A stretch of 46,775 bases of DNA from Bremia lactucae (GCF_004359215.1 NC_090621.1:4566876-4613650); one strand, 5' to 3'; positions 32,981 through 43,710 are shown, counted from the stretch's first letter. A program made the numbers and translations. The notes: generated by a model from the sequence alone, not told the origin.

Positions 32981-32981
32981 A

Positions 32982-33344
32982 TGTTGTGAATGTTTAGCAA
33001 CTAAACAATTGCATGTTGTTCATTAGAGTTGGAGCAACTTAAGACCCATCTGATGGATGGGACACTGACAGATTGATCTGATTGTGATCGATTCGACAAG
33101 ATGAGACTTATCGACGTGATGATTGATCTGATTGTGATTGGTTAGACAAGATGAGACTTATCGACGTGATGATTGATCGGACAATAAGAGATTGAATGAC
33201 TTATGACTGATTAGACAAGTTAAGACTAAGTACAAAAGATAGGACCTAACTCAATCATAATTTCACTTTTGGTTTTGCAGTCCCGCCCGACCACAAGCCT
33301 ACTTTATTGAATTACGTTACGCTATGAGCTTGAAGATGGGCTTA
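32982..33344 (+). repeat. Copia LTR, family with TGTTGTGAATG start
   Basis: It begins TGTTGTGAATGTTTAGCAAC after a purine-rich AAAGGTGA tract. The same start follows Copia RNase H at 42441, which identifies it as an LTR terminus. It contains a 50-bp tandem duplication (33071-33170). Its end is uncertain because it abuts another LTR in the opposite orientation. Confidence 0.6.
33071..33170. repeat. Two tandem 50-bp units inside the Copia LTR
   Basis: 33071-33120 and 33121-33170 are direct repeats with few differences (unit start GATTGATCTGATTGTGAT). A partial third unit begins at 33171. LTR U3 tandem repeats often act as enhancer-like elements; that role is inferred. Confidence 0.75.
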
Positions 33345-33729
33345 CAATTGAGATTGCAAACAGGAAAGTAAACTATATTTTTGAGTTTATCTCAAACTTA
33401 CCGTTAGCTTTATCTTACCGTTAATTCTTTCCTATCGTTCGCTGCGCCCCCTTTCCCACATATGTGGACTACCATAAAATGGGGAACGTCACTGTCTTGC
33501 GGTACAGTGCTGGTGAACCCAAATCCAGTCCCGAAGTTCTACTTTTTGATGTTGCCGGGTATCGAACCGGTGACATGTGGGATGTACCGCCATGCCTTAC
33601 CCGACTGAGCCACACCACACGATATTTTCCACACTCAAATTCTCCGTATTATTCTTGTCATACGATCCCTTGTCATATTTTCCTTGTACACGTATATCAT
33701 AAAGCGCAACACTTTCGATGAACTCATCA
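33345..33729 (-). repeat. 3' LTR of minus-strand Copia A, with tRNA-like insert
   Basis: The LTR starts TGATGAGTTCATC at 33729, directly after the purine tract AAGGGAGAGA and 35 nt after the RNase H stop. A second copy lies inverted at 40084-40451. Both contain a tRNA-like segment in the sense orientation of the LTR. Confidence 0.65.
33549..33620 (-). tRNA. tRNA-like segment within a Copia LTR
   Basis: The minus strand reads TGGCTCAGTCGGG, a good Pol III A box, and 48 nt later GGTTCGATACC, a near-consensus B box. The acceptor and anticodon stems do not pair as in a functional tRNA. The same segment lies at 40194-40267. Confidence 0.5.
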
Positions 33730-33763
33730 ATCTCTCCCTTGATGTGCACTCGAAATGATGCCC

Positions 33764-35390
33764 TTATGCCGCCATGCCGAGTCCCATGATGAATTTGGTG
33801 TGCTTGTCTCTTGGAAGCGCCTTGGTCAATCCGTCCGCGACCATTTCTTCCGTCGGCTTGTACTCCAGCGCAATCACCACACTTGCCACCTTCTCACGCA
33901 AGAAATGAAACTTGATGCCGATTTGCCTCGTGCGCGAATGTTAGACAGGATTTTGGCCAGCGCAATACATCCTTGATTGTCTTGAAAAATCGTCGTCGCC
34001 GTATCCGTCTGTACTCCAAGTCCTTCATCAAATTTCGAAGCCAGACTGCCTCTTGAGTTGCGCTATACATTCATATATACTCTGCTTCCGTGCTTGATGT
34101 CGCAACGGTCGGCTGGCGCATGAAGTTCCACGAGATCGTGCCGCCGTTCAGAAAGAACACGTATACTGTCGTTGAACGCCGCGTATCTAAGTCGCCTGCC
34201 CAGTTTGCGTCAGCGAATCCAATAAGCTATCCCTTGTTAACGCCGCTTAATACAATGCTAGTATCTTTAGTCGTCTTCAAGTACTTGAGAATTCGCTTGG
34301 CCGCCACCCAGTGTGACTTCTCGTAGCGCTCACAGAACTTGGCTTACTTCGCCAACCGCATGCGCGATGTCTGGTCTTGTACAAGTCGCTATGTACATTA
34401 ATGCATCCACCACAAACGCTTCCTCTTCAGGCATCTTCACCAGTTTCGAGTTGTTGTCAGCTGGTGTGTGCACCTCCTTGCAGTTCTCAATTCCATACTA
34501 TTCCGAGAGTCGCCTGATGTATGCCTTCTGATTCATCTTGATCAAGTGTTCATCGCGCTTGCGGTGAATCTTGATTCCTAAGCAGTACTTGAGATCCCCA
34601 AGCTCTTTGATGCTGAACTCTTGCTTGATCGCACTCTTAATGTCCGCAATGTGCTCCTTAGTCTTGCTGAAAAGCATTAGGTCGTCCACGTAGATTACAA
34701 TAATGCTGTATTCGCCGCTTGACACTCGAATAAACACACACGGATCTGCTGAAGTGCTTTTGAATCCTTGGTCCTCCAAATGCTGATTCAGTTTGCTGTC
34801 CACTGCCGCGCCGCTTGCTTGGATCCATTCAGCGCTTTCTACAGCGAACACTTCTTCATCGGATTTTGTTGATCTTCAAAATCGTCAAGTCAGTCCATGT
34901 AGATCTCCTCATCAACTTATCCATACAAGAATGCGGTATCAACGTCGACGTTTTCTGCCTCTAAGCCTTCATCTGCTGCGATTGCCTACACCGTATTGAT
35001 TGACTCTTTGCGTGCCACTGGCGCAAAAGTCTCGACAAATTCGATCCCAGGTCGTTGCATGAATCCTTTCGCCACTAATCGTGCCTTGAACTTGACAATA
35101 TCTCCACTTGGATCGCGCTTGGTCCGAGTTACCGACTTGCAGCTAACAGCCTTTTTGTTCGGTGGCATGTTCACTAACGCCCATGTGCTGTGTTCGCTAA
35201 GTGACTGCATCTCACTCTTCATCGCTTCCAGCCACTGCTTCTTGTTCTTACTCTTTAATACTTATTCGTAGCTTAAAGCTTGTTCTCCATCACCATCTGC
35301 AACAAAGCAATAAAACGAAGCTTCTCCTTCAAAATCGTCGAAAATAAAGTGACCGCGACGTAAGTTGGGAAACTCTTGTTCGTAGCGCAC
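33764..35390 (-). pseudogene. Copia A reverse transcriptase and RNase H, broken
   Basis: Minus strand. The RT start is near 35330 (FIFDDFEGEASFYCF), then [20 protein letters not shown] (about 35105). [10 protein letters not shown] follows, with stops. An uninterrupted stretch at 34851-34498 includes the catalytic IIVIYVDDLMLF, so the YVDD is intact. The sequence then changes frame and ends with RNase H: ALEYKPTEEMVADGLTKALP, stop at 33764. The RT polymerises and RNase H degrades the RNA template. Integrase and Gag are not directly upstream because the plus-strand Copia B follows at about 35395. Confidence 0.8.
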
Positions 35391-35394
35391 CAAA

Positions 35395-35844
35395 CCGCGC
35401 TTTTTTCGAGCAGGTCGTATCATCCATTTTTCTTGCTAAGAAACTTTCAGGAGCGTGTTTTAACTGTGGCAAGGTTGGCCAATATGCTAGGGATTGCCGT
35501 TCAAGTCGTGGACCAAGAGAAACACGAGAAGGAGGACACGACCACTCCAACGTCGCATTTAATGCTAGCGAAGAGTCCGTCAGCGACTGCTGGGTTATGA
35601 CAGTGGCGCATCTGCACGCATGTGCAAGGACCGGGAAGCTTTTGTGGAGTATGAGGAAGTGCGCCAGGCGCGCAGTATATCAATCGCGAAGAGTAATATG
35701 AAGCTCAAGGTCATCGGTCACGGAATGGTGAACCTGCGCGTTTAGACCGGACGTGCTTGGATCGACGCTCGCCTCGAAAACACTTTCCATGTCGAAGATC
35801 TGTCAAAGAATTTATTCTCGCTTACGGCTGCATCAGCGCGAGGA
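35395..35844 (+). pseudogene. Copia B Gag zinc knuckle and protease, broken
   Basis: The plus strand reads CFNCGKVGQYARDC at about 35456-35497. The His of the CCHC knuckle is replaced by Gln. After SDCWV a one-base deletion shifts the frame to the protease active site DSGASARMC (about 35600), which continues to VIGHGMVNLRV and a TAG at about 35743. The same frame then runs into the integrase ORF at 35845. Confidence 0.7.
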
Positions 35845-36972
35845 ATGACAGTAGAGAGCACGCGCAACGAGTGCGTCGTGAAGCGGGGCGGGACACCAGT
35901 TGCCACTGGAAGGAAGCAGGGCTTCCTGATGTACCTTAACGTTGAGGCTGGTGCGCAATGTCACGTAGCCGCATATGAGAGCGAGCTATGGCACAGAAAA
36001 CTGGGACACGCATCGTACGGGACGATTAATGATATGATGAAGAACGGAAGGATCAAAGGCGCGGAAATGGAGACCGACGTCGTATGTGACGTATGCGCAA
36101 CGTCCAAGCAAGTGCGCAAGTCATTCAAGGCAAGCGAGGAAGACAAGGGACTCAGGGAGAGTGCGCGTTTTGACAGCATCATGTGCTCCGACGTACTTGG
36201 ACCGATCACTCCAGCTTCAGGATCCGGCTTCAAGTACATTGTGAGTTTCATCATGATGAAGGGCCGGTACGTGACGGTTTATCCGTTGCGAAAGAAAAGT
36301 GAAGTCATGAGCGCGTTCGCAAGGTTTTATCGGGAGATCAAGATAGCATCTGGGACTAAGATCAAGATAATTCGAAGTGACAACGTTGGCGAGTACCGGA
36401 ACACGGCAATGGACAACTTCTGCAAGGAGAAGTTTATCAAGCAAGATATAAAGGTTTCGTTCAATCCTGAACAAAATGGCATGGCAGAGCGCATGAATCG
36501 AACCCTGGTAGAGATGACGCGCTGCATGCTTAAGGACAGCGGCCTCGACAAGTCTTACTGGTGCGAAGCGTTCATGACAGCGGCGGACATTCGGAATGTG
36601 ATTCCGAACTCGTCGAACAAGAAGTCAAGTCCGTACGAGTTAGTGCTCAAGCAAAAGCCGCGCATCGATCATATGCGCGTATTTAGTTTGCAATGCTTCG
36701 CGCACATAACAAAGGAGAAACGGACGAATCTGGACGATTCGGGCGTGAAGTGTTATTTTCTTGGTTACGCAAAGAATCACAAGGCGTACCGATTACTAAA
36801 CGCGGATGATGGCTCGATCATGATTTCAAGAAGCGTGACATTTGCTGAACATCCCATTTCGAACGGAATGAAAATGGATGACGATCGATTTATCGACATC
36901 GTTGATGATGATGAAAATTTGGAGACGTCGACACTTAACGACAATGGTGTGGAGGTTCCAGCAAATAATTAA
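35845..36972 (+). CDS. Copia B integrase (375 aa, intact reading frame)
   Basis: One uninterrupted frame. The pre-integrase zinc domain has ELWHRKLGHAS and CDVCATSKQ (HHCC). The catalytic triad is present: Asp in MCSDVLGPI, Asp in IIRSDNVGEYRN and Glu in NPEQNGMAERMNR. A C-terminal SPYELVLKQKPRIDHMRVF and YFLGYAKNHKAYRLL follow, as in other Copia integrases. The N-terminal part (to about residue 40) is the end of the protease-integrase linker. It is the longest well-preserved integrase in the window, but the element around it is broken: Gag knuckle and protease have lesions and no RT follows on this strand. Confidence 0.85.
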   Translation: MTVESTRNECVVKRGGTPVATGRKQGFLMYLNVEAGAQCHVAAYESELWHRKLGHASYGTINDMMKNGRIKGAEMETDVVCDVCATSKQVRKSFKASEEDKGLRESARFDSIMCSDVLGPITPASGSGFKYIVSFIMMKGRYVTVYPLRKKSEVMSAFARFYREIKIASGTKIKIIRSDNVGEYRNTAMDNFCKEKFIKQDIKVSFNPEQNGMAERMNRTLVEMTRCMLKDSGLDKSYWCEAFMTAADIRNVIPNSSNKKSSPYELVLKQKPRIDHMRVFSLQCFAHITKEKRTNLDDSGVKCYFLGYAKNHKAYRLLNADDGSIMISRSVTFAEHPISNGMKMDDDRFIDIVDDDENLETSTLNDNGVEVPANN

Positions 36973-37100
36973 AGGCTTCGGACTCCACCACTTAGAGCTT
37001 GCCGTGATCCGATTCGTGGTAGCCATGACGAGTCAAGTGATCAAGGTCAGATTCCTACTCGAGCATCAAGCACGCCCGGAAGAGTCGGCGTCGCCGTTCT
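36973..37100 (+). pseudogene. Copia B integrase-RT linker remnant
   Basis: After the TAA at 36970 the plus strand still reads LRTPPLRACRDPIRGSHDES, a basic Pro-rich linker like those between Copia integrase and RT. It meets the end of a minus-strand Gag coming from the other side. Confidence 0.35.
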
Positions 37101-37716
37101 TGCTGCTTCTTCGGGTGCTGCTTGCCGTTTCTCCTGCTTGTGTAAAGAGCCGCTGCTTCTTCTAGACGTGCCGTGTCTTTGTGCCGCACTTCCCCAGCAT
37201 CCAACTTGCTTCAGAGGTCGCTGAAATCAAAACTTGACACCGACACGCGAAAGCCTGCACTAAGCTCTCGTAGCTTGCAGGTAGACTCCTCAGCATCACC
37301 GCACATACGTCCTCTTCACTTGGCCCACAGTTAGCTCTATTCATCTTCATCACTAGAGCTTAAAGCTCTGTCACGTGACCACTGATGCTTGAAGCCGTAC
37401 ACTTGAATGAGGCAAACTTCTCCTTAAGCCGAAGTCGATTCGCCATGTCTTGTGTGCGATGAAACTTCGCCAGCCTTCCCCACGCCTCTCTCGCCGTCGT
37501 CGCGTCGATTATGTGCATCAACTGCGCGTCACTCAGGTTCAGCGCGATCGCAGCGTACGCTTGCTGCTCCTATACTGCATTCGGAGCGTCTACACAGAAG
37601 ACAGCTCCCCATAGCCCCTTGGACATGAGGCACATCTTCATCTTGTAGCTCCATAGTACGTAGTTTGAGCCATCAAAAGGCTCAATCTTGAAACCGGAGT
37701 CGTTGCTTGGGCTCAT
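37101..37716 (-). pseudogene. Copia D Gag, broken
   Basis: From ATG at 37716 the minus strand reads MSPSNDSGFKIEPFDGSNYV, then WSYKMKMCLMSKGLWGAV, a stop, and LMHIIDATTAREAWGRLAKF. This is the typical start of a Copia Gag (UBN2-like). It continues with CGPSEEDVCAVMLRSLPASY to about 37240 and an Arg/Gln-rich tail in a shifted frame. No zinc knuckle was found before the junction with Copia B. The sequence directly upstream shares a 35-bp block (37728-37762) with 33328-33362. Confidence 0.75.
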
Positions 37717-37737
37717 AGCCTATTGAGTTACGTTACG

Positions 37738-40037
37738 CTATGAGCTTGAAGATGAGCTTACGATGGTTTGGAAACTCTTATTCATAGCGAACGACACCTC
37801 AATTCTTGCGCTCCACTCTTCTTCTCCATCCTTGCCAGGAGTGCAAAATTCTCGCGTGAGAACACATCCTGTTGGAAATTCGTGCCTTTTAGTTGTCGAG
37901 TGTAGGCGCAGAGGTGGCGTTTGAGGGTCCACTGCCGATGGTGCTTGGACATTTGTATTGTCTATTACCACGTTGTCAATCACGTCAAAGGTGCCCTTGG
38001 TACCGCTAATCTTTGTCTTGCTTGCTGTGACGATTAAGCCATCAATTGCATTTATGAGTCTGTATGCCTTCTGTTGTTTTGCGTATCCTAGAATATAGCA
38101 CCTAGTCCCAGAATCGTCCAGCTTCTTTCGCCTTTCTGTGGTGAGATGTGCATAGCATACGGTGCCAAATACACGCATGTGCTCTACATGTGGTTTCCGC
38201 TTGAATACCAGCTCAAAAGAACATAAATTTTTGCTTTACGAATTCGGCAGCACATATCATGTGTCTGCTGCTGTCACCATCGCCTCACACCAATAGCGCT
38301 TGTCTAGGTCACTGTCTTTGGGCATACATCTTGTCATTTCGACGAGAGTTCTATTCATTCGTTCAGCCATGCCATTTTGCGGTGGGTTGTACGGCACAGT
38401 AAACTCTTGCTTGATCCTGAGCTGTTCCCACAGATTGTAGTCATTCGAGCGTTTCGATATTCGCCTCCATTATCACGACATAAGACCTTAACTCTCGCTC
38501 CTGGCATCGTCTTGACTTCCTTGCAGATCTTCGCAAGAAAAATGCTTCCAGCAATTCGCTCTTGATTCGCATAGGATACACAGTGACATAACGACTCTTC
38601 ATCATTATAAAAGGCATCATGTACCTAAAGCCGGATAATGAAGCAAGGCTAATTGGACCAAGAACGTCCGAGCATACGACGCTATATGAGCGCATACTCT
38701 CCCTCTCTTCCAGCACCGCATCGCTTGTTTGGAATGTCTTCTTGACTTGTTTGGCTGTAGCACAAGCTTCACAAACACCTTCCGTCTCAACCTTGGCACT
38801 GGTAATACGGCCGTCCTTAATCATTTTATTTTTACTGTTCGGTGCGAGGTGTGACCAAGCCGTCGATGCCACACACCCGATTCGCTAAAAGAAGCGTGGC
38901 ATTCTTCTTTGGCGTCCGGTTTTAGATAAAAGAGTTTGCCTTTTTCTGATCCTGTCGCAACAGTCTTGCTTCCAGACTTCACGACGTATTTGTCTTTGGT
39001 TATTTCAATAGTCAAGCCCCGTGCGGATGCCGCTGTTACTGAAAATAGGTTTTTGTTCAGATTTTTAAAATGCAGTGTCCTCTCCAAATTTGCGTTAATC
39101 CAAGAGCTTCCCGACCGAACGCGCAGCGCAACTGTTCTATGACAGAAATTTTAACCTTGCGCTCTTCTTTGCGCTCGAAATACTCTGCGAATTTTCTAAC
39201 GCGATGTACTCCACAAAGGATTCACGGTCCTTGCACATATGGGTCGAAGACCCGCTGTCGATAACCCACGCACCGCTTGCTGACGATTCAGCCGCATAAA
39301 ATGCAACATTAGTCTGATCTTCGTAACTCGGCGACCCACGCTTTTTAGATCGGCAGTCTCTCGCATAGTGGCCCGTCTTGCCACAGTTAAAGCACGTCCG
39401 GACGCTGCCTTTATTCTACGCCCACGCTGCTTCCATAGGGACTTCTACGCATTCTTAAGTTGGTGAGAAGCGCCGTTGTTTTTCGATACGCGCCGAATCC
39501 TTCTGACGCACTTCTTCGGCGAGCAGCTTGCTCACCAGATCCCCAAATCTGAACGACTCGATAGACATTCGAAATGCCTGGACAAGGCTCTCGTAGTTAG
39601 TGGGCAAACTCCGAAGCATAGTAACACATACATCTTCTTCACTTGGCCCACAACTTGCGCTCTTCATCTCTAGCACGAGCTTTCTAAAGCCATGACATTC
39701 TCGCTGATGCTTGAGGACGTGTACCGGCAAGACGCAAACTTTTCCTTGGTCCAGAGTCGATGTGCCATGTACTGGGTCTCACGAAAGCTTTTAATAGCGA
39801 TCGACGCATCCCGCGCGCTCTGTGCACTTACAACGTACGTAAGCTGCGAGTCACTGAGGTTCAGGACAATTGCCGCGTGTACCTGCTGCTCCGTTGGTAT
39901 GGATATGGGCGCTTCGCCGGTAATCGCCGCCCAAAGTCCCTACGACATGATATCATCCTCATCTTGAAACTCCACAAAGTGTAGTTGCTCCCATAGAAGA
40001 GCTGCACTCTGATACTGGAATAGTTACTTGGGCTCAT
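37738..40037 (-). pseudogene. Copia C Gag, protease and integrase, broken
   Basis: Minus strand from ATG at 40037. Gag text is SIRVQLFYGSNYTLWSFKMR, then MKSASCGPSEEDVCVTMLRS and SFRFGDLVSKLLAEEVRQKD (about 39690-39500). A zinc-knuckle remnant (TCFNCGKTG) lies near 39390 and a protease remnant near 39255. The pre-integrase is ESGVWHRRLGHTS (about 38870) with CEACATAKQ. The core SVVCSDVLGPI (about 38690) carries the first Asp. The second and third catalytic positions fall in disrupted sequence at 38500-38340. The C-terminal part is the ORF 38178-37738 (CYILGYAKQQKAYRLINAID). It ends just before Copia D Gag. Confidence 0.75.
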
Positions 40038-40083
40038 AACGTGAAATACGAATTACATAACACTTGTGAAGTATGTTGAAGAT

Positions 40084-40451
40084 TGATGAGCTCATCAAAA
40101 GTGTTGCGCTTTATGCATATACGTGTATAAGGGAACTATGGCGAGGGATCGTATGACAAGAATAATACGGAAAATTTGAGTGTGGAAAATATCGTGTGGT
40201 GTGGCTCAGTCGGGTAAGGCATGGCGGTGCATCCCACAGGTCACCGGTTCGATACCCGGCAACGACAGAAAAATAAAACCTTCGGGACTGGTGTTTGGGA
40301 TTCACCAGCACGGTACCGCCAGACAGTGACGTTTCCCATTTCATGGTAGTCCACATATGTGAAAAAGGGGGTGCAGCGAACGATAGGAAAGAATTAACGG
40401 TAAGATTGAGATAAACTCAAAAATATATATTACTTTCCGGTTTGCAATCTC
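40084..40451 (+). repeat. Copia LTR copy, inverted relative to 33345-33729
   Basis: The plus strand from TGATGAGCTCATC to GTTTGCAATCTC is the reverse-complement counterpart of the Copia A 3' LTR. It sits between the Gag start of Copia C and an RT fragment of Copia E, so it may be a solo LTR or a rearranged one. Confidence 0.65.
40194..40267 (+). tRNA. tRNA-like segment within the second Copia LTR
   Basis: It carries the same A box (TGGCTCAGTCGGG) and B box (GGTTCGATACC) as at 33549-33620, both unchanged between the two LTR copies. There is no nearby T run to terminate Pol III in the sense direction. Confidence 0.5.
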
Positions 40452-40459
40452 GACCCTCT

Positions 40460-42408
40460 AGGAGTGTTTAACTTGGACGATTTTGAGGGCAAATTCGGCT
40501 CGCTTTGCTGCCTCCACACTAAAGGGAATGATAGGGAGAAAGCGACGTCATGCAGTGAGGTGATAACGAGCAAATACAAGAGCCAGTGGCTTGAAGCAAT
40601 GGAGAGCAACATGAAGTCACTTCATGATCATAAGACGAGGTAGCTAAAGAATATGCCTAAAAAGAATAAATTTAATTGTTTAATAATTTTATTATGCGTC
40701 CAGCTGTTCCGCCAATGTCTTGATTTACCCGAACGGTTACAAATTGCGCTCCCATCCGCCCCTACTGCGCTCCTGAATTCCCGTTCCGTGAAAAATTTGC
40801 GCAGGGCTCCGCCTCGTTACGGTGCCATATCATGATCAACGTCTTAAAATCATTAGCAATTTTTTTGTAGTAGCTGATGGTAGCTTAATTCTCATGCCAT
40901 CAAGCTCTTTTGTCAAAATTATTTGACATCCTAATCTTGAAGTATGGGTAAGCCCAAAAGCCAAGTCAAGCATATCTTCTTCTGCGCAAGAGCTACTAAT
41001 GAAGCATAGAAAAAAAAGAAAAGAAGGCGATTGGGTGCAAGTAAGTCTTTCGGATATAGCGCGACCCAAGCGAGCAGTTATCAAGTTTAAGGCGCGACTT
41101 GTTGCTAAAGGATTACCCAGCGACCTGGCATTGCCTACGGAGATACGATTGCTCCAGTGTCTCGAAAAGAGTCGATAAACGCTGCGATAGCGACAGCGGC
41201 AGTGATGTTGACACAGCTTTCTTGTACGGCAAAGTGGAAGAAGAGATATACATGGATCAGCCGGACGGTTTCGAAGACTTCACTTGTCCAAATAAGAAGT
41301 GTCTGCTTGGAAAGGCACCTATGGAACTTAGCAAGCCGCGCGGCAATGGAACAACAAGCTAAATCAACACCTAGAAAGCCAAGGTTTTGATTGCTTTGCC
41401 GCAGACCCGTGCGTCTACGTTCGAAAGTCAGCAGAGGAATACAGTATTGTTATCATATACGTCGAAGATTTGATGCTCTTCGGCAGAAAGAAGGAGCACG
41501 TTGAAGTGACTAAGGGCGCATTGAAGATTGATTTCAGTATTAAGGAATTTGGCGAGCTAAAATACTGCTTGAGATTGAGATACATCGCGACCAAAGGAGC
41601 AAGGTAATCAAGATTGACCAGCGTGCATACATCAAGCGACTTGCAGAAAAATTTGGCATGGAACACTGCAAAGATGTACATACTCTAGCGGACAGCAATA
41701 TAAAACCTGTCAAGCCAGTACAAGATGCAGCTTTTGTATCAAAGTTCCCTTATCGTGAGCTTGTAAAAGCACTAATGTACGTGGCAACTTGTACTCGACC
41801 AGACATTGCACACGCCGTGGGAGAGGTGGCTAAGTTTTGCGAGAAGTACTAAAAATCGCACTAGAATACAGCCAAGCGGGTTCTAAAGTATTTGAAGACA
41901 ACGCAAGACATTGGAATATTATTCGACGACGCTAACAAGGGAGAGCTCATTGGCTTTGCTGATGCTAATTGGCTGGTGATTTGGATACGCGACGATCAAC
42001 AACAGGCTATGTTTTCTTGTTAACGGTAGCGTCATTTCGTGAAAGTCCAAGCGGCAGCCAGCAGTGGCAACTTTCACGTACAGAAGCCGAGTACATGAGT
42101 CTTAACAACGCAACTCAGAAAGCACTTTCGCTCCGACTACTTCTCAGGACCAAAAAAAATTTCATGGTGATGCGACAACTATTTATCAAGACAACCAAGG
42201 ATGTATCGTATTGGCAAAGAGTCCGGTCTACCACGCAAGGACCAAACATATCGACATTAAATACCATTTTATTCGTGAAAGTGTGAAAATGAAGATTATT
42301 GAGTTGGAATACCAGTGCACTGAAGACATGGTAGCCGATGGCATGACAAAGGCACTTGCAAAAGACAAACACAACAAATTTGTTGCCAGTCTCAAGCTAA
42401 CCAAATAA
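40460..42408 (+). pseudogene. Copia E reverse transcriptase and RNase H, broken
   Basis: RT starts with FNLDDFEGKFGSLCCL and YKSQWLEAMESNMKSLHDHK. It is interrupted by about 390 bp of unrelated sequence (about 40630-41025) and resumes at [31 protein letters not shown] follows (about 41213-41270). The catalytic loop reads IIYVEDLMLFG (about 41453), with Glu replacing the first Asp of YVDD. Later text includes KIDQRAYIKRLAEKFGMEHC and TCTRPDIAHAVGEVAKF. RNase H ends with MVADGMTKALAKDK and a stop at 42408. Frameshifts occur at 41360-41600 and 41850-42200. Confidence 0.8.
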
Positions 42409-42440
42409 TTGCTTCACTGAACAAACATCAAGAAAGGTGA

Positions 42441-42476
42441 TATTGTGACTGTTTAGCAACCTAATGACATGCCTCC
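42441..42476 (+). repeat. Start of the Copia E 3' LTR, truncated
   Basis: TATTGTGACTGTTTAGCAAC follows the purine-rich AAGAAAGGTGA and matches the LTR start at 32982. Similarity fades after about 35 bp, so most of the LTR is missing or highly diverged. Confidence 0.5.
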
Positions 42477-42650
42477 TACCAGTCATCCCTGTCTATCCTA
42501 TAGTCTGCTGCCGTCTGGTGTGGGTCGTCTTTTTCCTTCTTAATGACAAGCGCCGTTGCCGCGCCGAACTCCCCCTCATCTTCTTCGTCACCAACTGCCG
42601 TGCGTGTATATTTTTTGGGCCAGCTTCTTTGCGAGCGATAATTGGCAGAA

Positions 42651-43200
42651 TCATTTTCGCTGTGTGCTGGGTGTCATTATTTGATGACTTACAAAGCATT
42701 CGCCGTTTCGCGGACCCATCTCATCCGGTGTGGCTAGTATAAACTCTCTAGCTCTTTGCGGTTCCTCCGATATGAACAGCCTAAAGACCGTTGAGCAAAA
42801 GTGATAAGTTACGGTGTCGGCGAGTGTTGTCGTGATCGCCAAAGCCGTCTACTCTTCTACCAAATCTGGATGAACGTCTTGCGAAAATGCTGAAAAATGC
42901 TTATCCCATAATTAGAGGACGATGGGATGTTTTGCCTTATCAATAATCTTGTTTTTTGTTGCCCGGAGTTCATTTACCCAATCCACTAGCGGTATGGAAT
43001 GTTCTGCTGCTGTTTCCACCAGCCTTCCTTTTTGGTGTATGACGGTTGGGCGGGTCCTCTTACAGCGCCAAGCCACTGTAGGTTGTTCGATTCTTTGGAC
43101 GACATAAATGCTACGTTGCAAGAAGGTGGCCGCTATGCCTAATATGTCACTACAGCCCCACGTATCGTTTGTTACGAGTCCGAAGGGCTGCTAGCATAGT
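42651..43200 (-). pseudogene. Possible OTU-like cysteine protease remnant
   Basis: One minus-strand frame runs from about 43165 to 42651 with only a TAA and a TAG. It reads CSDILGIAATFLQRSIYVVQ, then QKGRLVETAAEHSIPLVDWV, LWDKHFSAFSQDVHPDLVEE and FRLFISEEPQRAREFILATP. The first piece resembles the OTU pattern in which a WG pair is followed by a helix ending in a hydrophobic I-x-V strand. The catalytic Cys region would lie upstream, where only SPSDS-like text with a stop is seen. The OTU assignment is a guess from pattern; past coding is better supported than the family. Confidence 0.35.
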
Positions 43201-43256
43201 CTCCCAGAAACCAACGAAACTGTATCAGTGACTCTCCTTTGGTCATCGCAGTCCAC

Positions 43257-43705
43257 CCTAAACGTGGGCACCTTAATGTATTTCAGTATCGAACCCACTG
43301 TAATGGATGCCGACAGTGAGCGCATTTCCTGCACATTCTCTTGTAGAGATCGCTTCGCCTGTCGCGCTCCAAAGAAGCGCGCCTAAAGCAACACTTCGTT
43401 GTTTGGCGGCTGGTCATGGCGCGAATCTTTGCCTTAAGATAGCCCATGAAGGGAACCCCTTACAGTTCGCCATAAGCGCCGAGTAAGCCCACTCGGAGGC
43501 CTTACCGCGCAAATGAGGAATGGCGAACGATTCCATCCGGGTGTCTTCGATGAGCTGCGCCACACCGCATTGCTCCACGGCTAACAGCCATTGGACAATC
43601 GTGTGCGCTGCAGTTCTATCGAACTTGGGCTGGTCCATCAGAATGGGCCTCGGCTTGTCTCGTGCTAAGGCACAAGTTGAGTCGTTAACGTTGGCAGCCA
43701 TGAAG
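43257..43705 (-). pseudogene. Gypsy Gag fragment, inverted next to integrase
   Basis: The minus strand from 43701 encodes the same Gag core as 1-1043 (FDRTAAHTIVQWLLAVEQCG, HLRGKASEWAYSAL), cut at both ends and frameshifted near 43410. It points away from the integrase that starts at about 43711 on the plus strand. A normal element has Gag and integrase on the same strand, so an inversion lies at about 43706. Confidence 0.75.
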
Positions 43706-43710
43706 GCATA

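Noticed and set aside
33071..33170. CRISPR-like repeat array
   Set aside because: Units are adjacent with no unique spacers and the context is a eukaryotic LTR; a tandem duplication explains it.
43520..43700. N-terminal 60 codons of the 417-codon ORF as a genuine protein start
   Set aside because: This part is the antisense of Gag; the integrase homology begins only at about 43711.
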